Positions 10,990-19,650 are shown, counted from the first letter of the stretch. The stretch is 64,000 bases of DNA from Thalassobellus citreus (GCF_044385915.1 NZ_JBISCC010000130.1:1-64000); one strand, 5' to 3'. Numbers and translations are program-made. Notes: generated by a model not told the origin, from the sequence alone.

Positions 10990-11571
10990 TTAGCATTTTT
11001 TAATAAGTAGTTGAAAATCTATTTCAATAGTTTCGTTAACACAAATTAGGCCTAGTAATTTTTTAGGAGGTTCAATATTAAAATCACAAATATTTAATGT
11101 TAAAAGTCCTTTAACAAACAACTCATTTTTATTGTCTAATATTACTGGTGTTTGATATTGTTTAACTACTCCAGCAATTTCTATTTCTATTGTAGCGTTT
11201 AAAAAGGCGTTTTCTTTATCTATTTTTTCTATTTCTTTTAATTTTAGAAATATTTCAGGGTATTTTTTAGATTTTAATAAGTCTTGAAAATCTTTATTCA
11301 TGCCTTTGTTTCCGCAATCAAAACAAGCGTTATTTAAAACAAGTTCCGTTTTTTTAAACACCATTTTATGGTCTTCAATCTCAAAAAAAACAGGAATGGG
11401 TTTTTTTAAGTTTGTAACATTAAATACACAATCAAAAGTGTTAATATTAGTTTTTCCTTTAACTACCAATTTACTTTTAGGAGTAATAATTACAGAAGTG
11501 CTTTTTGCAGTGCCTCTATTTGTAAATGAAACTAATAGTAAAATAGAAAAAATATATACAATGTTTTTCAT
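10990..11571 (-). CDS. YceI-like periplasmic protein
   Basis: 193 residues with an N-terminal signal peptide. The pattern GKTNINTFDC, then MNKDFQDLLKSKKYPEI, then DFNIEPPKKLLGLICVNETIEIDF near the C-terminus fits the YceI lipocalin-like family, in which an elongated beta-barrel can bind isoprenoid-like molecules. It converges tail to tail with the PorP/SprF gene, only 5 bp apart. It lies downstream of a porin gene and a second YceI gene on the same strand, but a terminator hairpin (11616-11649) separates it from the porin. Cysteines near residues 48, 82 and 85 are unusual for this fold. Confidence 0.8.
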   Translation of the reverse strand: MKNIVYIFSILLLVSFTNRGTAKSTSVIITPKSKLVVKGKTNINTFDCVFNVTNLKKPIPVFFEIEDHKMVFKKTELVLNNACFDCGNKGMNKDFQDLLKSKKYPEIFLKLKEIEKIDKENAFLNATIEIEIAGVVKQYQTPVILDNKNELFVKGLLTLNICDFNIEPPKKLLGLICVNETIEIDFQLLIKKC

Positions 11572-11615
11572 GTTTTTGGTTTTAAATTGAATATATAATG
11601 AAATTAAAAAGAAAA

Positions 11616-11649
11616 AAGTCTCAATGAAACTTCTGCTTCATTGAGACTT
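11616..11649 (-). terminator. Rho-independent terminator after the porin gene
   Basis: A perfect 13-bp stem (arms 11616-11628 and 11637-11649, AAGTCTCAATGAA and its complement) with an 8-nt loop is followed on the minus strand by a run of T residues. It lies just past the porin stop codon at 11661. Confidence 0.85.
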
Positions 11650-11660
11650 ATAATTTTTTA

Positions 11661-12935
11661 TTAAAAGCTTATAGCCGCTTCTGCCATAAATCCATTAAAT
11701 TTACCATCATTTAATATGCTTCCAACATCATAACCATCGTAAGTTTGGTTTACATATTCTAATTTTAATAAAATATTTTTAGTCATAAACCATCCAGCTC
11801 CAAGCTGTGTTCTTTTAACTTTAACATCGGCACTAGTTTCTTCTGCATCAACAACATTATATCGTCCACCAATATATAAGTTTTCATTAGTACCAAAACG
11901 GTATATAAGTTCTCCTGCATATTGTTTTGCAGTTCTTTCATCAGCTCCAGCAGCTGTTTTACCTTTAGAATTTTCAATAGTTCCAAAAAATTCTAATCCT
12001 TGATATTTTAAAAACGGATTAAACATTATAGCTGTGATGCTATTTCTAAAATTAGGATTGTAACGTCCAGATCTGAAATCATCAGATGTTGCAGTTGCAG
12101 CTGTCATAACACTATAATATCTAGAACCAGCTCTATCAGCTGCATATAAATTAGCATTTCCTAAATAACCAGTGTTATAAATAGATCCTGTTAATCTAAA
12201 TCTAAAATCTTCATTATACTGTTTGTCATACCCTAATTTTGCTAAGAAAGTAGCTCCTCCTGTTTTATCATTTGCTGCTTTTTCTGGAGATTGGTTTAGT
12301 TTACCGTTTGATAACCCAACCATAGCTAAAAGACCACTATCACATCTATATAATAATTCAGCGCCAACTTCAGTTGTAAAAGCATCCATTAATAAGTTTC
12401 CAACAAAAGGGTTATAAATAGCTTGTGCGTTATCAGTTCTTCTAAAATGTGCATCACCATAGTTGTTTTCCATATGACCAATTTTAATAGTAGCATGTTT
12501 CATGAATTCTCCTAAAAAGCCTTCACTGATAAAGTCTAATTTATCAATTTGAAAGTAACCTCCTTTTACATAAGGTTCATGATGATGACGAGAAGAAAGA
12601 AAAGTACGTAAATGCATTCTAACACCATCAAATAAAGCGACATCTAAGTCTAAGTTTGCAGTTGCTAGATTAAAGTTTGCCCCAATTTCTTTTAACTCTA
12701 AACCTGTTGTTCCTGAATTTTCATTGTCTAGAGCTTGATATTGAATAGTTGAAGCACCACCAATTCTTACTTTTACATCATTAAAAGTTGTGATTGTATC
12801 TTTTGGACTTTCAAATACATTTATCCCATTTTTATCTGGTTGTCTGTAATTATCTAAGTTTCTATTTTGAGCATAAAAACTGAATCCAGTTAAGATTAGC
12901 CCAATTAGCATTGATTTTTTTAAAATTGATTTCAT
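11661..12935 (-). CDS. Outer-membrane porin-like beta-barrel protein
   Basis: 424 residues. A signal peptide (about 1-22, ending FYAQ) is followed by many amphipathic beta strands, and the protein ends in Phe (AEAAISF), the usual signature of outer-membrane barrel proteins. The general plan resembles phosphate-selective porins O/P or similar Bacteroidota porins, but I cannot assign a substrate. It follows the YceI-like gene at 13547-12963 with a 27-bp gap, so the two probably form an operon, and a terminator follows. Pairing with two YceI proteins suggests a shared envelope stress or small-molecule role, which is an inference. Confidence 0.75.
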   Translation of the reverse strand: MKSILKKSMLIGLILTGFSFYAQNRNLDNYRQPDKNGINVFESPKDTITTFNDVKVRIGGASTIQYQALDNENSGTTGLELKEIGANFNLATANLDLDVALFDGVRMHLRTFLSSRHHHEPYVKGGYFQIDKLDFISEGFLGEFMKHATIKIGHMENNYGDAHFRRTDNAQAIYNPFVGNLLMDAFTTEVGAELLYRCDSGLLAMVGLSNGKLNQSPEKAANDKTGGATFLAKLGYDKQYNEDFRFRLTGSIYNTGYLGNANLYAADRAGSRYYSVMTAATATSDDFRSGRYNPNFRNSITAIMFNPFLKYQGLEFFGTIENSKGKTAAGADERTAKQYAGELIYRFGTNENLYIGGRYNVVDAEETSADVKVKRTQLGAGWFMTKNILLKLEYVNQTYDGYDVGSILNDGKFNGFMAEAAISF

Positions 12936-12962
12936 GATTTTTATTTGTTAAGTGTTATTAAG

Positions 12963-13547
12963 TTATATAAAGGTTGTTGAAAATTTAATAGTTATATCAT
13001 CTCCTGTAGTAATGGTTCCAAATAATGCTTTTGGAGGGTTAATATTAAAATCTGTCATTTTAATTTTTTTCTCTCCTGTTAAATTTATTTTACTTCCATT
13101 TATACTTGCTGTAAAGTTTAGTATGATCTGTTTTTTTACACCAGCAATAGTTAAGTTTCCTATAGATTTTACAGAATAGATTCCATTACCTTTGTTTGTT
13201 ACTTCTTCAACATTGGTTAATTGAAAATTAATTGTTTTATAATCATCTGTTTTTAAAGCTTTGTATGTGTTTTTATCCATAGAGTTTTTACCACTCTTTA
13301 AGCTTTCAGCATTCATGATTATATTGCAATCTTTTATATTACAATTATCAATGTTTTCAAATACTATGGTGCCGCTTTGAGTTTCTTCAGTAATATGCCA
13401 ATCGTGCAAACTTGAAGTTCCTAGTACTGTTAATGTAGATTCGCTATTGTTTAAATTGAATTGTTGTGCTTGACTTAGGTTTATTGTAAATAATATTATC
13501 ACGAATAAACTTAGTAGTTCTGATTTTGGATTTTTTAATATTGACAT
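12963..13547 (-). CDS. YceI family protein
   Basis: 194 residues with a signal peptide (ending LSQAQ), then a clear YceI lipocalin-like domain: STLTVLGTSSLHDWHI near the N-terminus, MDKNTYKALKTDDYKTI in the middle, and KMTDFNINPPKALFGTITTGDDI near the end. YceI proteins are periplasmic and bind amphiphilic ligands such as polyisoprenoids. This is the first gene of a probable two-gene operon with the porin. Its upstream region carries a promoter-like AACCTTTG box and an FNR/CRP-like palindrome (13605-13618). Confidence 0.88.
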   Translation of the reverse strand: MSILKNPKSELLSLFVIILFTINLSQAQQFNLNNSESTLTVLGTSSLHDWHITEETQSGTIVFENIDNCNIKDCNIIMNAESLKSGKNSMDKNTYKALKTDDYKTINFQLTNVEEVTNKGNGIYSVKSIGNLTIAGVKKQIILNFTASINGSKINLTGEKKIKMTDFNINPPKALFGTITTGDDITIKFSTTFI

Positions 13548-13573
13548 AATTTAGATTTGTTTTAAATAATAAT

Positions 13574-13618
13574 ACAAAGGTTGTCTGATTTCAGATATTA
13601 AAATATGATTTTGATCAT
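13574..13618 (-). promoter_or_regulatory. Candidate FNR/CRP-type site and -7 box upstream of YceI/porin operon
   Basis: On the minus strand a near-consensus -7 box (AACCTTTG, 13581-13574) lies 26 bp upstream of the YceI start codon. The palindrome ATGAT-TTTG-ATCAT (13605-13618) resembles the FNR/CRP family consensus TTGAT-N4-ATCAA. Its centre is about 43 bp upstream of the inferred start point, where class II activators of this family bind. A second small inverted repeat, TCTGA-TT-TCAGA, lies at 13584-13595. Confidence 0.4.
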
Positions 13619-13761
13619 GTTTTAGTAATATGCTTGTTTTGTTAGTTTATCTTTAATAAAACCAATGAGTTAGAGTGTGTTGTTATTGAATATTCATTTT
13701 TTTATTATGACTATTAGGTTATATATTTAATGGAATTATGCTTTTTTATAAAGCATTCCAC

Positions 13762-13769
13762 TATTTTTG
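13762..13769 (+). promoter_or_regulatory. -7 promoter box of the MFS gene
   Basis: TATTTTTG matches the Bacteroidota -7 consensus TAnnTTTG and lies 21 bp before the ATG at 13791. No clear TTG is visible at the -33 position. It supports rejecting the upstream TTG start. Confidence 0.45.
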
Positions 13770-13790
13770 CGGCTCAAAAAAAATGAGTTA

Positions 13791-14933
13791 ATGGAATTAA
13801 GGTCTAAACAACGTATAGCGTTAAGCACATACTTTTTTTTATCAGGTATTTGTTTTTCTAGTTGGGCGTCTCGAATTCCAACAATAAAATCTTTTTTTAA
13901 TTTTAATGAGGCCGAATTAGGGACTATTCTTTTGGCAATGCCTATAAGTTCTCTCATAGGGTTACCCATTTCTGGTTGGTTAGTATCAAAGTTTGATAGT
14001 AGAGTACCCTTAATAGTAGCTTTTGTCTTTTTTTCTATATCACTTACCTTAATAGGTTTTGCAAGCACGCCTTTTTTATTAGTAGCTGCCGTTTGTTTTT
14101 TTTCATTTTGTATGCGTATCATAAATATTTCTATGAATACACAATCTATAATCTTGCAAAAAAAGTTTGAGAAACGTGTTGTAGGAGCTTTTCATGGTCT
14201 TTGGAGTACAGGAGGATTAGTTGGAGTAGGGTTTTCTACTTTAATGGTGAAAATGAATATTGCTATTCAAATACACTTGTCTATTATTTCAATAATGGTG
14301 TTGTTAATAGCTTTAATGGCCTATAAATACACATTAAAGAATGATAAATCACCATCTGGCAATAAATTAATATTAGGAAAACCAGATCCGTTTATACTGT
14401 ATTTGGGCGTTATAATATTTATAGGAGCTATATGCGAAGGCGGTATGTTTGATTGGAGTGGAGTGTATTTTAAAGAAGTTGTAAAAGAAGACGTCTTTAC
14501 TTATGGTTACCTTATGTTTATGCTAACTATGGCATTATCTAGGTTCTTTTCAGATAGATTAGTAAACCAAATAGGATTACAAAAAATATATATTTTAAGC
14601 TCTGTTGTCATTTCATTTGGCATGCTAATAGCAATTGTATTTCCCTATTTTTGGTCGGCATTATTTGGGTTTTGTTTGGTAGGATTTGGTACTGCAGCTA
14701 TTTTTCCAATGACAATATCGTTAGCAGGAACTTCAAAAAAATATTCTCCTGGTATGGCTATTTCAATAATAACTACCTATGCTATTTTTGGTATGTTATT
14801 AGGTCCTCCGTTAATAGGCTATTTAGCACATGCTTTTAATTTACAAAAGGCCTTTTTAGTTTTTGTAATTCTTGGCTTTATGTTTATTCCTGTTTCTTAT
14901 TCGTTTTTTAAATACCAGTCAAAAAATAATTAG
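13791..14933 (+). CDS. Major facilitator superfamily transporter, YbjJ-like
   Basis: About 380 residues with roughly 12 hydrophobic segments. The N-terminal WASRIPTIKSFF and the cytoplasmic loop GWLVSKFDSR are typical of MFS permeases and resemble the E. coli YbjJ group, related to sugar permeases. The frame is open from a TTG at 13767, but that codon lies inside a promoter-like TATTTTTG box (13762-13769). I therefore chose the in-frame ATG at 13791. The gene is divergent from the YceI operon and converges on the next gene. Substrate unknown. Confidence 0.82.
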   Translation: MELRSKQRIALSTYFFLSGICFSSWASRIPTIKSFFNFNEAELGTILLAMPISSLIGLPISGWLVSKFDSRVPLIVAFVFFSISLTLIGFASTPFLLVAAVCFFSFCMRIINISMNTQSIILQKKFEKRVVGAFHGLWSTGGLVGVGFSTLMVKMNIAIQIHLSIISIMVLLIALMAYKYTLKNDKSPSGNKLILGKPDPFILYLGVIIFIGAICEGGMFDWSGVYFKEVVKEDVFTYGYLMFMLTMALSRFFSDRLVNQIGLQKIYILSSVVISFGMLIAIVFPYFWSALFGFCLVGFGTAAIFPMTISLAGTSKKYSPGMAISIITTYAIFGMLLGPPLIGYLAHAFNLQKAFLVFVILGFMFIPVSYSFFKYQSKNN

Positions 14934-14934
14934 G

Positions 14935-15052
14935 GCTTTACATTTATCCGGGTTTAGGTCAGGACAAAGGTCTGGCTATCCGTTATAGTTTTGGCTCGAT
15001 ACTCACCTCGCCAAAAGCTGTCACTACTATCCATAACGCAAAACAATACTAT
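14935..15052. repeat. Intergenic repeat element, copy 1
   Basis: This stretch fills the gap between two convergent genes. Its minus strand begins with GCGTTATGGATAGTAGTGAC (15039-15020) and later has ATAACGGATAGCCAGACC (14986-14969). These match the two end boxes of the region at 44891-45029 at 16 of 20 and 13 of 18 positions. A 7-bp stem (TTTTGGC at 14989-14995 with GCCAAAA at 15010-15016) lies between the boxes. The higher GC of the stretch contrasts with the surroundings. Confidence 0.55.
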
Positions 15053-15901
15053 CTAAAAAAGGTTAGTGATTTTATAAAACAATTTACCAACATTAGTGCG
15101 CTCAATTTCACCATTTTTTAATTTTTGTTTGCGTATTTTTCTTTGTTTTTTATAAAAGGCAGCACCATTTTTTCTGGCAAATTCTCTTTTTCTTTTTTGT
15201 TCCAATGCTTCTTCAGGAGTTAATTGGTATGGTGTAGTACAAGATGTTGCACCTCCAACAGTTACAATCATTTCTCCCGAAATATCTTCTTCTAATTCTA
15301 ATAAAATAGGTTCAGAAAAACCATTAGTAAGTTTAAGCTCTTTAGTTTTAAAGCCAATATAACTTATAACTAATATATCATCTGCTTTAGCTTCAATAGA
15401 AAACTTTCCATCAATATCTGTTGTTGTACCAATTTTCGAACTTTTAATAATAATATTAGCTCCAGGTAAAGGTATTTTATCAGCATCCAAAATAACACCT
15501 TTTATTAGGTTGTTTTCTACTTTAGGAGTGCTTTTAATTTTTCCTTGAATCTCATTATTATGTGTTTTATCAACTAGAACCGTTTGAGGTTTCTCTTGAG
15601 CAAATGATTCCTGACTCGAGATTCCTAAAAAAGCAAATAGTCCAGACGCTACATAAGATAAATAATTGTTTTTTTCTTTTCTGCTAAAGACTAAATCACG
15701 TTTTAATTGAGTGTTTTTAAATCGCCCGCAAACATTTCCATTTTTAGTGAATGTTTGTACAATTTGTTCGTCTGTTTTTGAAGTAAAATCATAAACAGTT
15801 TTTTTACATACAGCACAATGTCTACCTTTTTCTTCAGGAGTCATAGTGTTCCAGTCTTCATGACATGGTTTTGGAATATCAATGGTTATAACTTTTCTCA
15901 T
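15053..15901 (-). CDS. Carboxypeptidase-regulatory-like domain protein with N-terminal Cys motif
   Basis: 282 residues. The N-terminus (about 8-65) has the pattern PKPCHEDWNTMTPEEKGRHC-x2-C followed by KTVYDFT, a cysteine-containing domain common in Flavobacteriaceae. A single hydrophobic segment (about 84-102) follows. Residues 135-210 form a CarboxypepD_reg-like beta-sandwich (KGVILDADKIPLPGANIII, then TTTDIDGKFSIEA and ISYIGFKT), as in the N-terminal plug extensions of TonB-dependent receptors. The C-terminus is very basic. No barrel is attached. Function unknown; membrane-anchored with the CarboxypepD_reg-like domain outside is an inference. Confidence 0.75.
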   Translation of the reverse strand: MRKVITIDIPKPCHEDWNTMTPEEKGRHCAVCKKTVYDFTSKTDEQIVQTFTKNGNVCGRFKNTQLKRDLVFSRKEKNNYLSYVASGLFAFLGISSQESFAQEKPQTVLVDKTHNNEIQGKIKSTPKVENNLIKGVILDADKIPLPGANIIIKSSKIGTTTDIDGKFSIEAKADDILVISYIGFKTKELKLTNGFSEPILLELEEDISGEMIVTVGGATSCTTPYQLTPEEALEQKRKREFARKNGAAFYKKQRKIRKQKLKNGEIERTNVGKLFYKITNLF

Positions 15902-15994
15902 AGTTCAAATAACTATAAGAAAAACATTAAATAAAACTAAAAATGAGTGAACGCCCCTTTCTAGTGAGTGAAATCATTTTTGTTGCAAGTAATT

Positions 15995-17014
15995 TTATCT
16001 TTCAAAAACTTTAATCATTTTAAAAGACTTAAATAAATGAAATAAGCCAGGTAAAATAATAAGTCCTCCAACAATTAAAGAAGCACCCAAAACTGTGATA
16101 ACACTTTCAGTTGCTGCTGTATCAATAAGGCTAATTTCCTTATTAGCTGCTATAATTAAATCTGGAAAATGTGTAATAAAAGCAGCAATCATAATTAATA
16201 CAACCTGTATGCCTGCTAAAGATCGGCTAATAATTTGATGAGCATTTTTTATGCTTTTCAATAAAGGGTATATTAAAATAGCCGACAAAACTACCAAACT
16301 TATAGCATAAGGATTGTCTATAAAATCGGTTACAAAGGATACATTAAAAATAAAGCCATAGCATAATAAAACAAATCCCATTGCAATTACAATAATGGTA
16401 GCTATTTTAGATTTTTTAACATATATGCTTGTATCTTCATCATTAGCTTCACCAATTAATAATACAGCAGTTAAAAAGGCACATAGTGCCGCAAAAAAAC
16501 ATCCTACTAAAATAGAAAAACCATTAAGCCAAGGGTTTATAAATAATTCGTAAAAGGTGAAATTTTCATAGTTGTCAGTTATAATTAATTGACCAGATAA
16601 CATAGCACCAAAAGTGGTTCCTAAAAAAATAGGAGTGAGGAGACTAGATATTCTAAACATCCAATCATATAGAATTTGTGAACTGTCTTTATAAGCATCA
16701 TAATGTCTAAATACAAAAGCAACACCTCTTAGCGTAATTCCTAATAAAATAAGGGTTAACGGAACATGTAAATACACAACAAGCACGTTATAAAAATCTG
16801 GAAATCCTACCCATAAAATAACCATAAGAATAATAATCCATATATGATTTGCTTCCCAAACAGGCCCCATAACACGGTAGACCGTTTTTTTTGTTATGAT
16901 TTGATTGTCTTCAGAAGAAAATAATTCAATAATTCCTGCTCCAAAATCGGCTCCAGCTAAAACAACATAAAGTAGTAACGAAAACATTAAAAAGAATAAA
17001 ACAACGTATAACAT
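15995..17014 (-). CDS. cydB: Cytochrome bd ubiquinol oxidase subunit II
   Basis: 339 residues with about eight or nine membrane segments. Residues 21-31 (GADFGAGIIEL) and the segment GPVWEANHIWII are hallmark motifs of subunit II. Together with CydA it forms the high-affinity quinol:O2 oxidoreductase of the cytoplasmic membrane, which reduces oxygen to water under low oxygen and generates proton motive force without pumping. It follows cydA with a single base between the genes, so they are co-transcribed and probably translationally coupled. Confidence 0.96.
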   Translation of the reverse strand: MLYVVLFFLMFSLLLYVVLAGADFGAGIIELFSSEDNQIITKKTVYRVMGPVWEANHIWIIILMVILWVGFPDFYNVLVVYLHVPLTLILLGITLRGVAFVFRHYDAYKDSSQILYDWMFRISSLLTPIFLGTTFGAMLSGQLIITDNYENFTFYELFINPWLNGFSILVGCFFAALCAFLTAVLLIGEANDEDTSIYVKKSKIATIIVIAMGFVLLCYGFIFNVSFVTDFIDNPYAISLVVLSAILIYPLLKSIKNAHQIISRSLAGIQVVLIMIAAFITHFPDLIIAANKEISLIDTAATESVITVLGASLIVGGLIILPGLFHLFKSFKMIKVFER

Positions 17015-17015
17015 A

Positions 17016-18320
17016 TTAAGCTAGTTTAGAATTGTTAAGCGATTTTATTTGACGCATCATAAGCCATGTAACAGCCACAGTTAGTATGCTGTAAAGTACT
17101 ACATACATATAAAAACTATAAACCATTCCTGGCATAGGGGTAACGGCATCTTTTGTTTTCATAATATTATGAATAATCCATGGTTGTCTACCAACTTCGG
17201 TAACAATCCAACCAGCTTCTAGTGCTATAAATCCCATAGGAGCTAATATGGTAAATAGTAACCAAAACAGTTTATTAAGCCACCATTTTTTCTTTTTTAA
17301 ACTTATAAAAAATAAGATTCCAACTATTAGAAGTAGCGTGCCAATACCCACCATAACTTGAAATGCATAATGTACAATGGCAACTTTAGGTCTTTCATCT
17401 TCAGGAAAATCGTTAAGTCCTTTTACTTCGGCATTAAAATCTCCAAACGCTAAAAAAGAAAGTGCTTTAGGAATTTCAATTTTATACGATACTTTTTGTT
17501 TTTCTTCATCTACAATCCCACCAATATAAAGAGGAGCGCCTTTACTCGTTTCATAATGGGCTTCCATAGCAGCTAATTTAGCTGGTTGGCGTTGTGCTAT
17601 ATCTTTTGCAGAAATATCGCCACTTAAAGGTTGTAATATAGCAGCAATAGCTCCAAAGGTTATAGCGATTTTAAAAGCTTTTTTATGAAGTTCTACATGT
17701 TGCTTCTTATATATTTGAAAAGCATGAATACCTGCTACAGCAAACCCTGTTGCAGTAAAGGCAGCAAGTGTCATGTGTAAAGCTTGAGTAAACCAAGCAG
17801 GATTAAATAAGGCTTTTACGGGGTCTATATTTAAAAATTCACCATTTATATAATCAAATCCAGAAGGAGCATTCATCCATCCATTAGCAGATACGACGAG
17901 TATGCCCGACAAAACACCAGAAATACCAACAATGACACCTGTAAGCCAATGAAATTTTTCAGGCAGTTTTTTCCAACCATATAAATAAAACCCTAAGGCT
18001 ATGGCTTCAACAAAAAAAGCAGCACCTTCTAATGAAAAAGGCATGCCAATTATAGGACCAGCATATTTCATAAATTCAGGCCACAATAACCCCAATTCAA
18101 ACGATAGGGCTGTTCCAGAGACTGCGCCTGTAACAAAAAAAATGGCAACACCTTTTTGCCATGATTTAGTCAGTTTTAAATAAATAGGATCTTTTGTGTT
18201 TAACCATTTTTTATGAGCAACAATCATAAAAAAAGGCATTACCATACCTATGCAAGCAAACACAATGTGAAAAATTAGGGTAAATGCCATTTGTAACCTA
18301 GCAGCATCTAAATTATCCAT
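17016..18320 (-). CDS. cydA: Cytochrome bd ubiquinol oxidase subunit I
   Basis: 434 residues with about nine membrane segments. Conserved features include His18 (ligand to the high-spin haems in E. coli CydA), the FFVEAIALGFYLYGW segment carrying a conserved Glu, and the C-terminal GRQPW motif (377-381). The protein lacks the long Q-loop insertion of the E. coli enzyme, so it belongs to the short-Q-loop type. This is the first gene of the cydAB operon. A TATCTTTG box and inverted repeats lie just upstream. Confidence 0.96.
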   Translation of the reverse strand: MDNLDAARLQMAFTLIFHIVFACIGMVMPFFMIVAHKKWLNTKDPIYLKLTKSWQKGVAIFFVTGAVSGTALSFELGLLWPEFMKYAGPIIGMPFSLEGAAFFVEAIALGFYLYGWKKLPEKFHWLTGVIVGISGVLSGILVVSANGWMNAPSGFDYINGEFLNIDPVKALFNPAWFTQALHMTLAAFTATGFAVAGIHAFQIYKKQHVELHKKAFKIAITFGAIAAILQPLSGDISAKDIAQRQPAKLAAMEAHYETSKGAPLYIGGIVDEEKQKVSYKIEIPKALSFLAFGDFNAEVKGLNDFPEDERPKVAIVHYAFQVMVGIGTLLLIVGILFFISLKKKKWWLNKLFWLLFTILAPMGFIALEAGWIVTEVGRQPWIIHNIMKTKDAVTPMPGMVYSFYMYVVLYSILTVAVTWLMMRQIKSLNNSKLA

Positions 18321-18327
18321 AAAAAAG

Positions 18328-18376
18328 GGCTTTAAAATAGTATTACAAAGATACTTTTTAAAGCCTAATTTTTAGG
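18328..18376 (-). promoter_or_regulatory. cydAB promoter with nested inverted repeats
   Basis: The minus-strand box TATCTTTG (18353-18346) matches TAnnTTTG and lies 25 bp upstream of the cydA ATG. It is flanked by a perfect 10-bp inverted repeat, GGCTTTAAAA (18328-18337) and TTTTAAAGCC (18356-18365). A further palindrome CCTAA-TTT-TTAGG (18364-18376) covers the expected -33 region, where no TTG is seen. The symmetry suggests binding by one or more regulators, but the regulator is unknown. Confidence 0.5.
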
Positions 18377-18428
18377 TAACAATTATTACAAATGGGTAAA
18401 AAATTTTACTAAAAAAATAATAAGTATT

Positions 18429-19463
18429 TTACTTCTCAATAATTTCAACTTCAAATAATTTGTCCCAACGTTTGCCAGTTACAAAAACTGTTTTTGTAGT
18501 TGGGTTGTAAGCAATGCCATTTAGTACATCTAAACCTTCGTGTTGAGTTACTAATTTTTTTAATGGAGAAAAATCTATAACACCAATTACAGCTCCGTTT
18601 TTAGGATTAATAATGGCAACGCCATCTTTTTGGTATCGGTTTGCATAAATGCTTCCGTTAATCCATTCCATTTCGTTAATACCAACAATTTTTCCTTTGT
18701 TAGTGTAAACTTGTATATATGATTCTTCTACTAAAGTTTCAGAATTTAACAACCATATTTTTTCGGTACCATCACTTTTATAAATTGTTGTATCGTTATT
18801 GCATAATCCCCAACCTTCTTTACTATTGCCATATTTAAAGCTACTTAGTTTATCAAAAGAATTTATATCATAAACAAAACCAGTGCCTTTTCTCCAAGTT
18901 AGTTGGTATACTTTATCGTGTAATATGGTTAAGCCTTCTCCAAAGTATTCATCGGCTAAATCTATGTTTTTTAATACTTTTCCTGTTTTATAATCTATAT
19001 GTCTCAGTTTCGATTCTTTATACAAACCATCACTTTCATATAAACTATCGTTTAAAAATTCGAGTCCTTGCGTGTATGATGTAATATCGTGAGGATATTC
19101 ATTAATAATTTTATAAGTATAAATTTTAGGAGCTTCGTTATTTAAAACTGTAATAGTTGTATTGATTGTTTCTTTTTCATTATTAAAATAAACGGTAGCT
19201 TCAATAGTTTGTTTTCCTAATTTTTGATTTTTCAAACTAATGTTGTCACTTATTCGTTTTCCTTCAAAAGCATAAGTTATAGAATCTATTGTATGACTTT
19301 TTTTGTTTTCAATAGATAGTTTTAGAGTCTCATTGATAGAAATATTACCCTTTATAGCATTAGTTTTTATAGAAAAATCATTTTTTTTCTGACCTGTTTT
19401 TGATCCGCAAGCAATAAGAGATCCGCTTAAAAATATGATTGTTAAGTATTTAATAATTTTCAT
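18429..19463 (-). CDS. Glutamine cyclotransferase (glutaminyl-peptide cyclotransferase) lipoprotein
   Basis: 344 residues. The N-terminus (MKIIKYLTIIFLSGSLIAC) is a lipoprotein signal with Cys at 19. An Ig-like beta region (about 30-110) is followed by the five-bladed propeller of the plant-type glutamine cyclotransferase family (PF05096). Hallmarks are YTQGLEFLNDSLYES, then EYFGEGLTIL and YQLTWRKGTGFVYD, GWGLCNND, INEMEWINGSIYANRY and QHEGLDVLNGIAYN. The enzyme converts N-terminal glutamine of proteins to pyroglutamate. In T9SS bacteria many exported proteins start with Gln after signal peptide cleavage, so a periplasmic glutaminyl cyclase makes sense here; that link is an inference. It is transcribed away from the SRP RNA gene. 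Confidence 0.9.
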   Translation of the reverse strand: MKIIKYLTIIFLSGSLIACGSKTGQKKNDFSIKTNAIKGNISINETLKLSIENKKSHTIDSITYAFEGKRISDNISLKNQKLGKQTIEATVYFNNEKETINTTITVLNNEAPKIYTYKIINEYPHDITSYTQGLEFLNDSLYESDGLYKESKLRHIDYKTGKVLKNIDLADEYFGEGLTILHDKVYQLTWRKGTGFVYDINSFDKLSSFKYGNSKEGWGLCNNDTTIYKSDGTEKIWLLNSETLVEESYIQVYTNKGKIVGINEMEWINGSIYANRYQKDGVAIINPKNGAVIGVIDFSPLKKLVTQHEGLDVLNGIAYNPTTKTVFVTGKRWDKLFEVEIIEK

Positions 19464-19517
19464 AGTTACTGTAAAATTTTAAGCAAGGTATTTATTTAAA
19501 ATCAGTTTAAAAAATCA

Positions 19518-19547
19518 TTGTGAAATTTTTAAAAGGTTGTATCTTTG
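19518..19547 (+). promoter_or_regulatory. Promoter of the SRP RNA gene
   Basis: TTG at 19518-19520 and TATCTTTG at 19540-19547, separated by 19 nt, match the Bacteroidota -33/-7 promoter exactly. The predicted start point coincides with the first base of the SRP RNA stem at about 19553. Confidence 0.85.
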
Positions 19548-19552
19548 CACTC

Positions 19553-19650
19553 GGCAAGTCCTACACAACCAGCTCCTGTTGAATCCTCCAGGTCGGGAAC
19601 GAAGCAAAGGTAAATGGTCGTAGCGGTGTGATGTAGGTAGCTTGCCTTTT
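19553..19650 (+). ncRNA. ffs: Small signal recognition particle RNA (4.5S-type)
   Basis: About 98 nt. GGCAAG (19553-19558) pairs with CTTGCC (19641-19646), closing a long hairpin. The conserved apical SRP domain is visible as CCAGGTCGGGAACGAAGCA (19590-19608), the Ffh-binding and GGAA-tetraloop region. A T-run follows the stem (19647-19653) and acts as a terminator. The RNA pairs with Ffh to target nascent membrane and secreted proteins to the Sec translocon. Confidence 0.93.

Noticed and set aside
13736..14122. 128-residue minus-strand open frame over the 5' part of the MFS gene
   Set aside because: It lies wholly opposite the transporter, has no recognisable domain, and its composition is what the reverse strand of a membrane protein gene gives.
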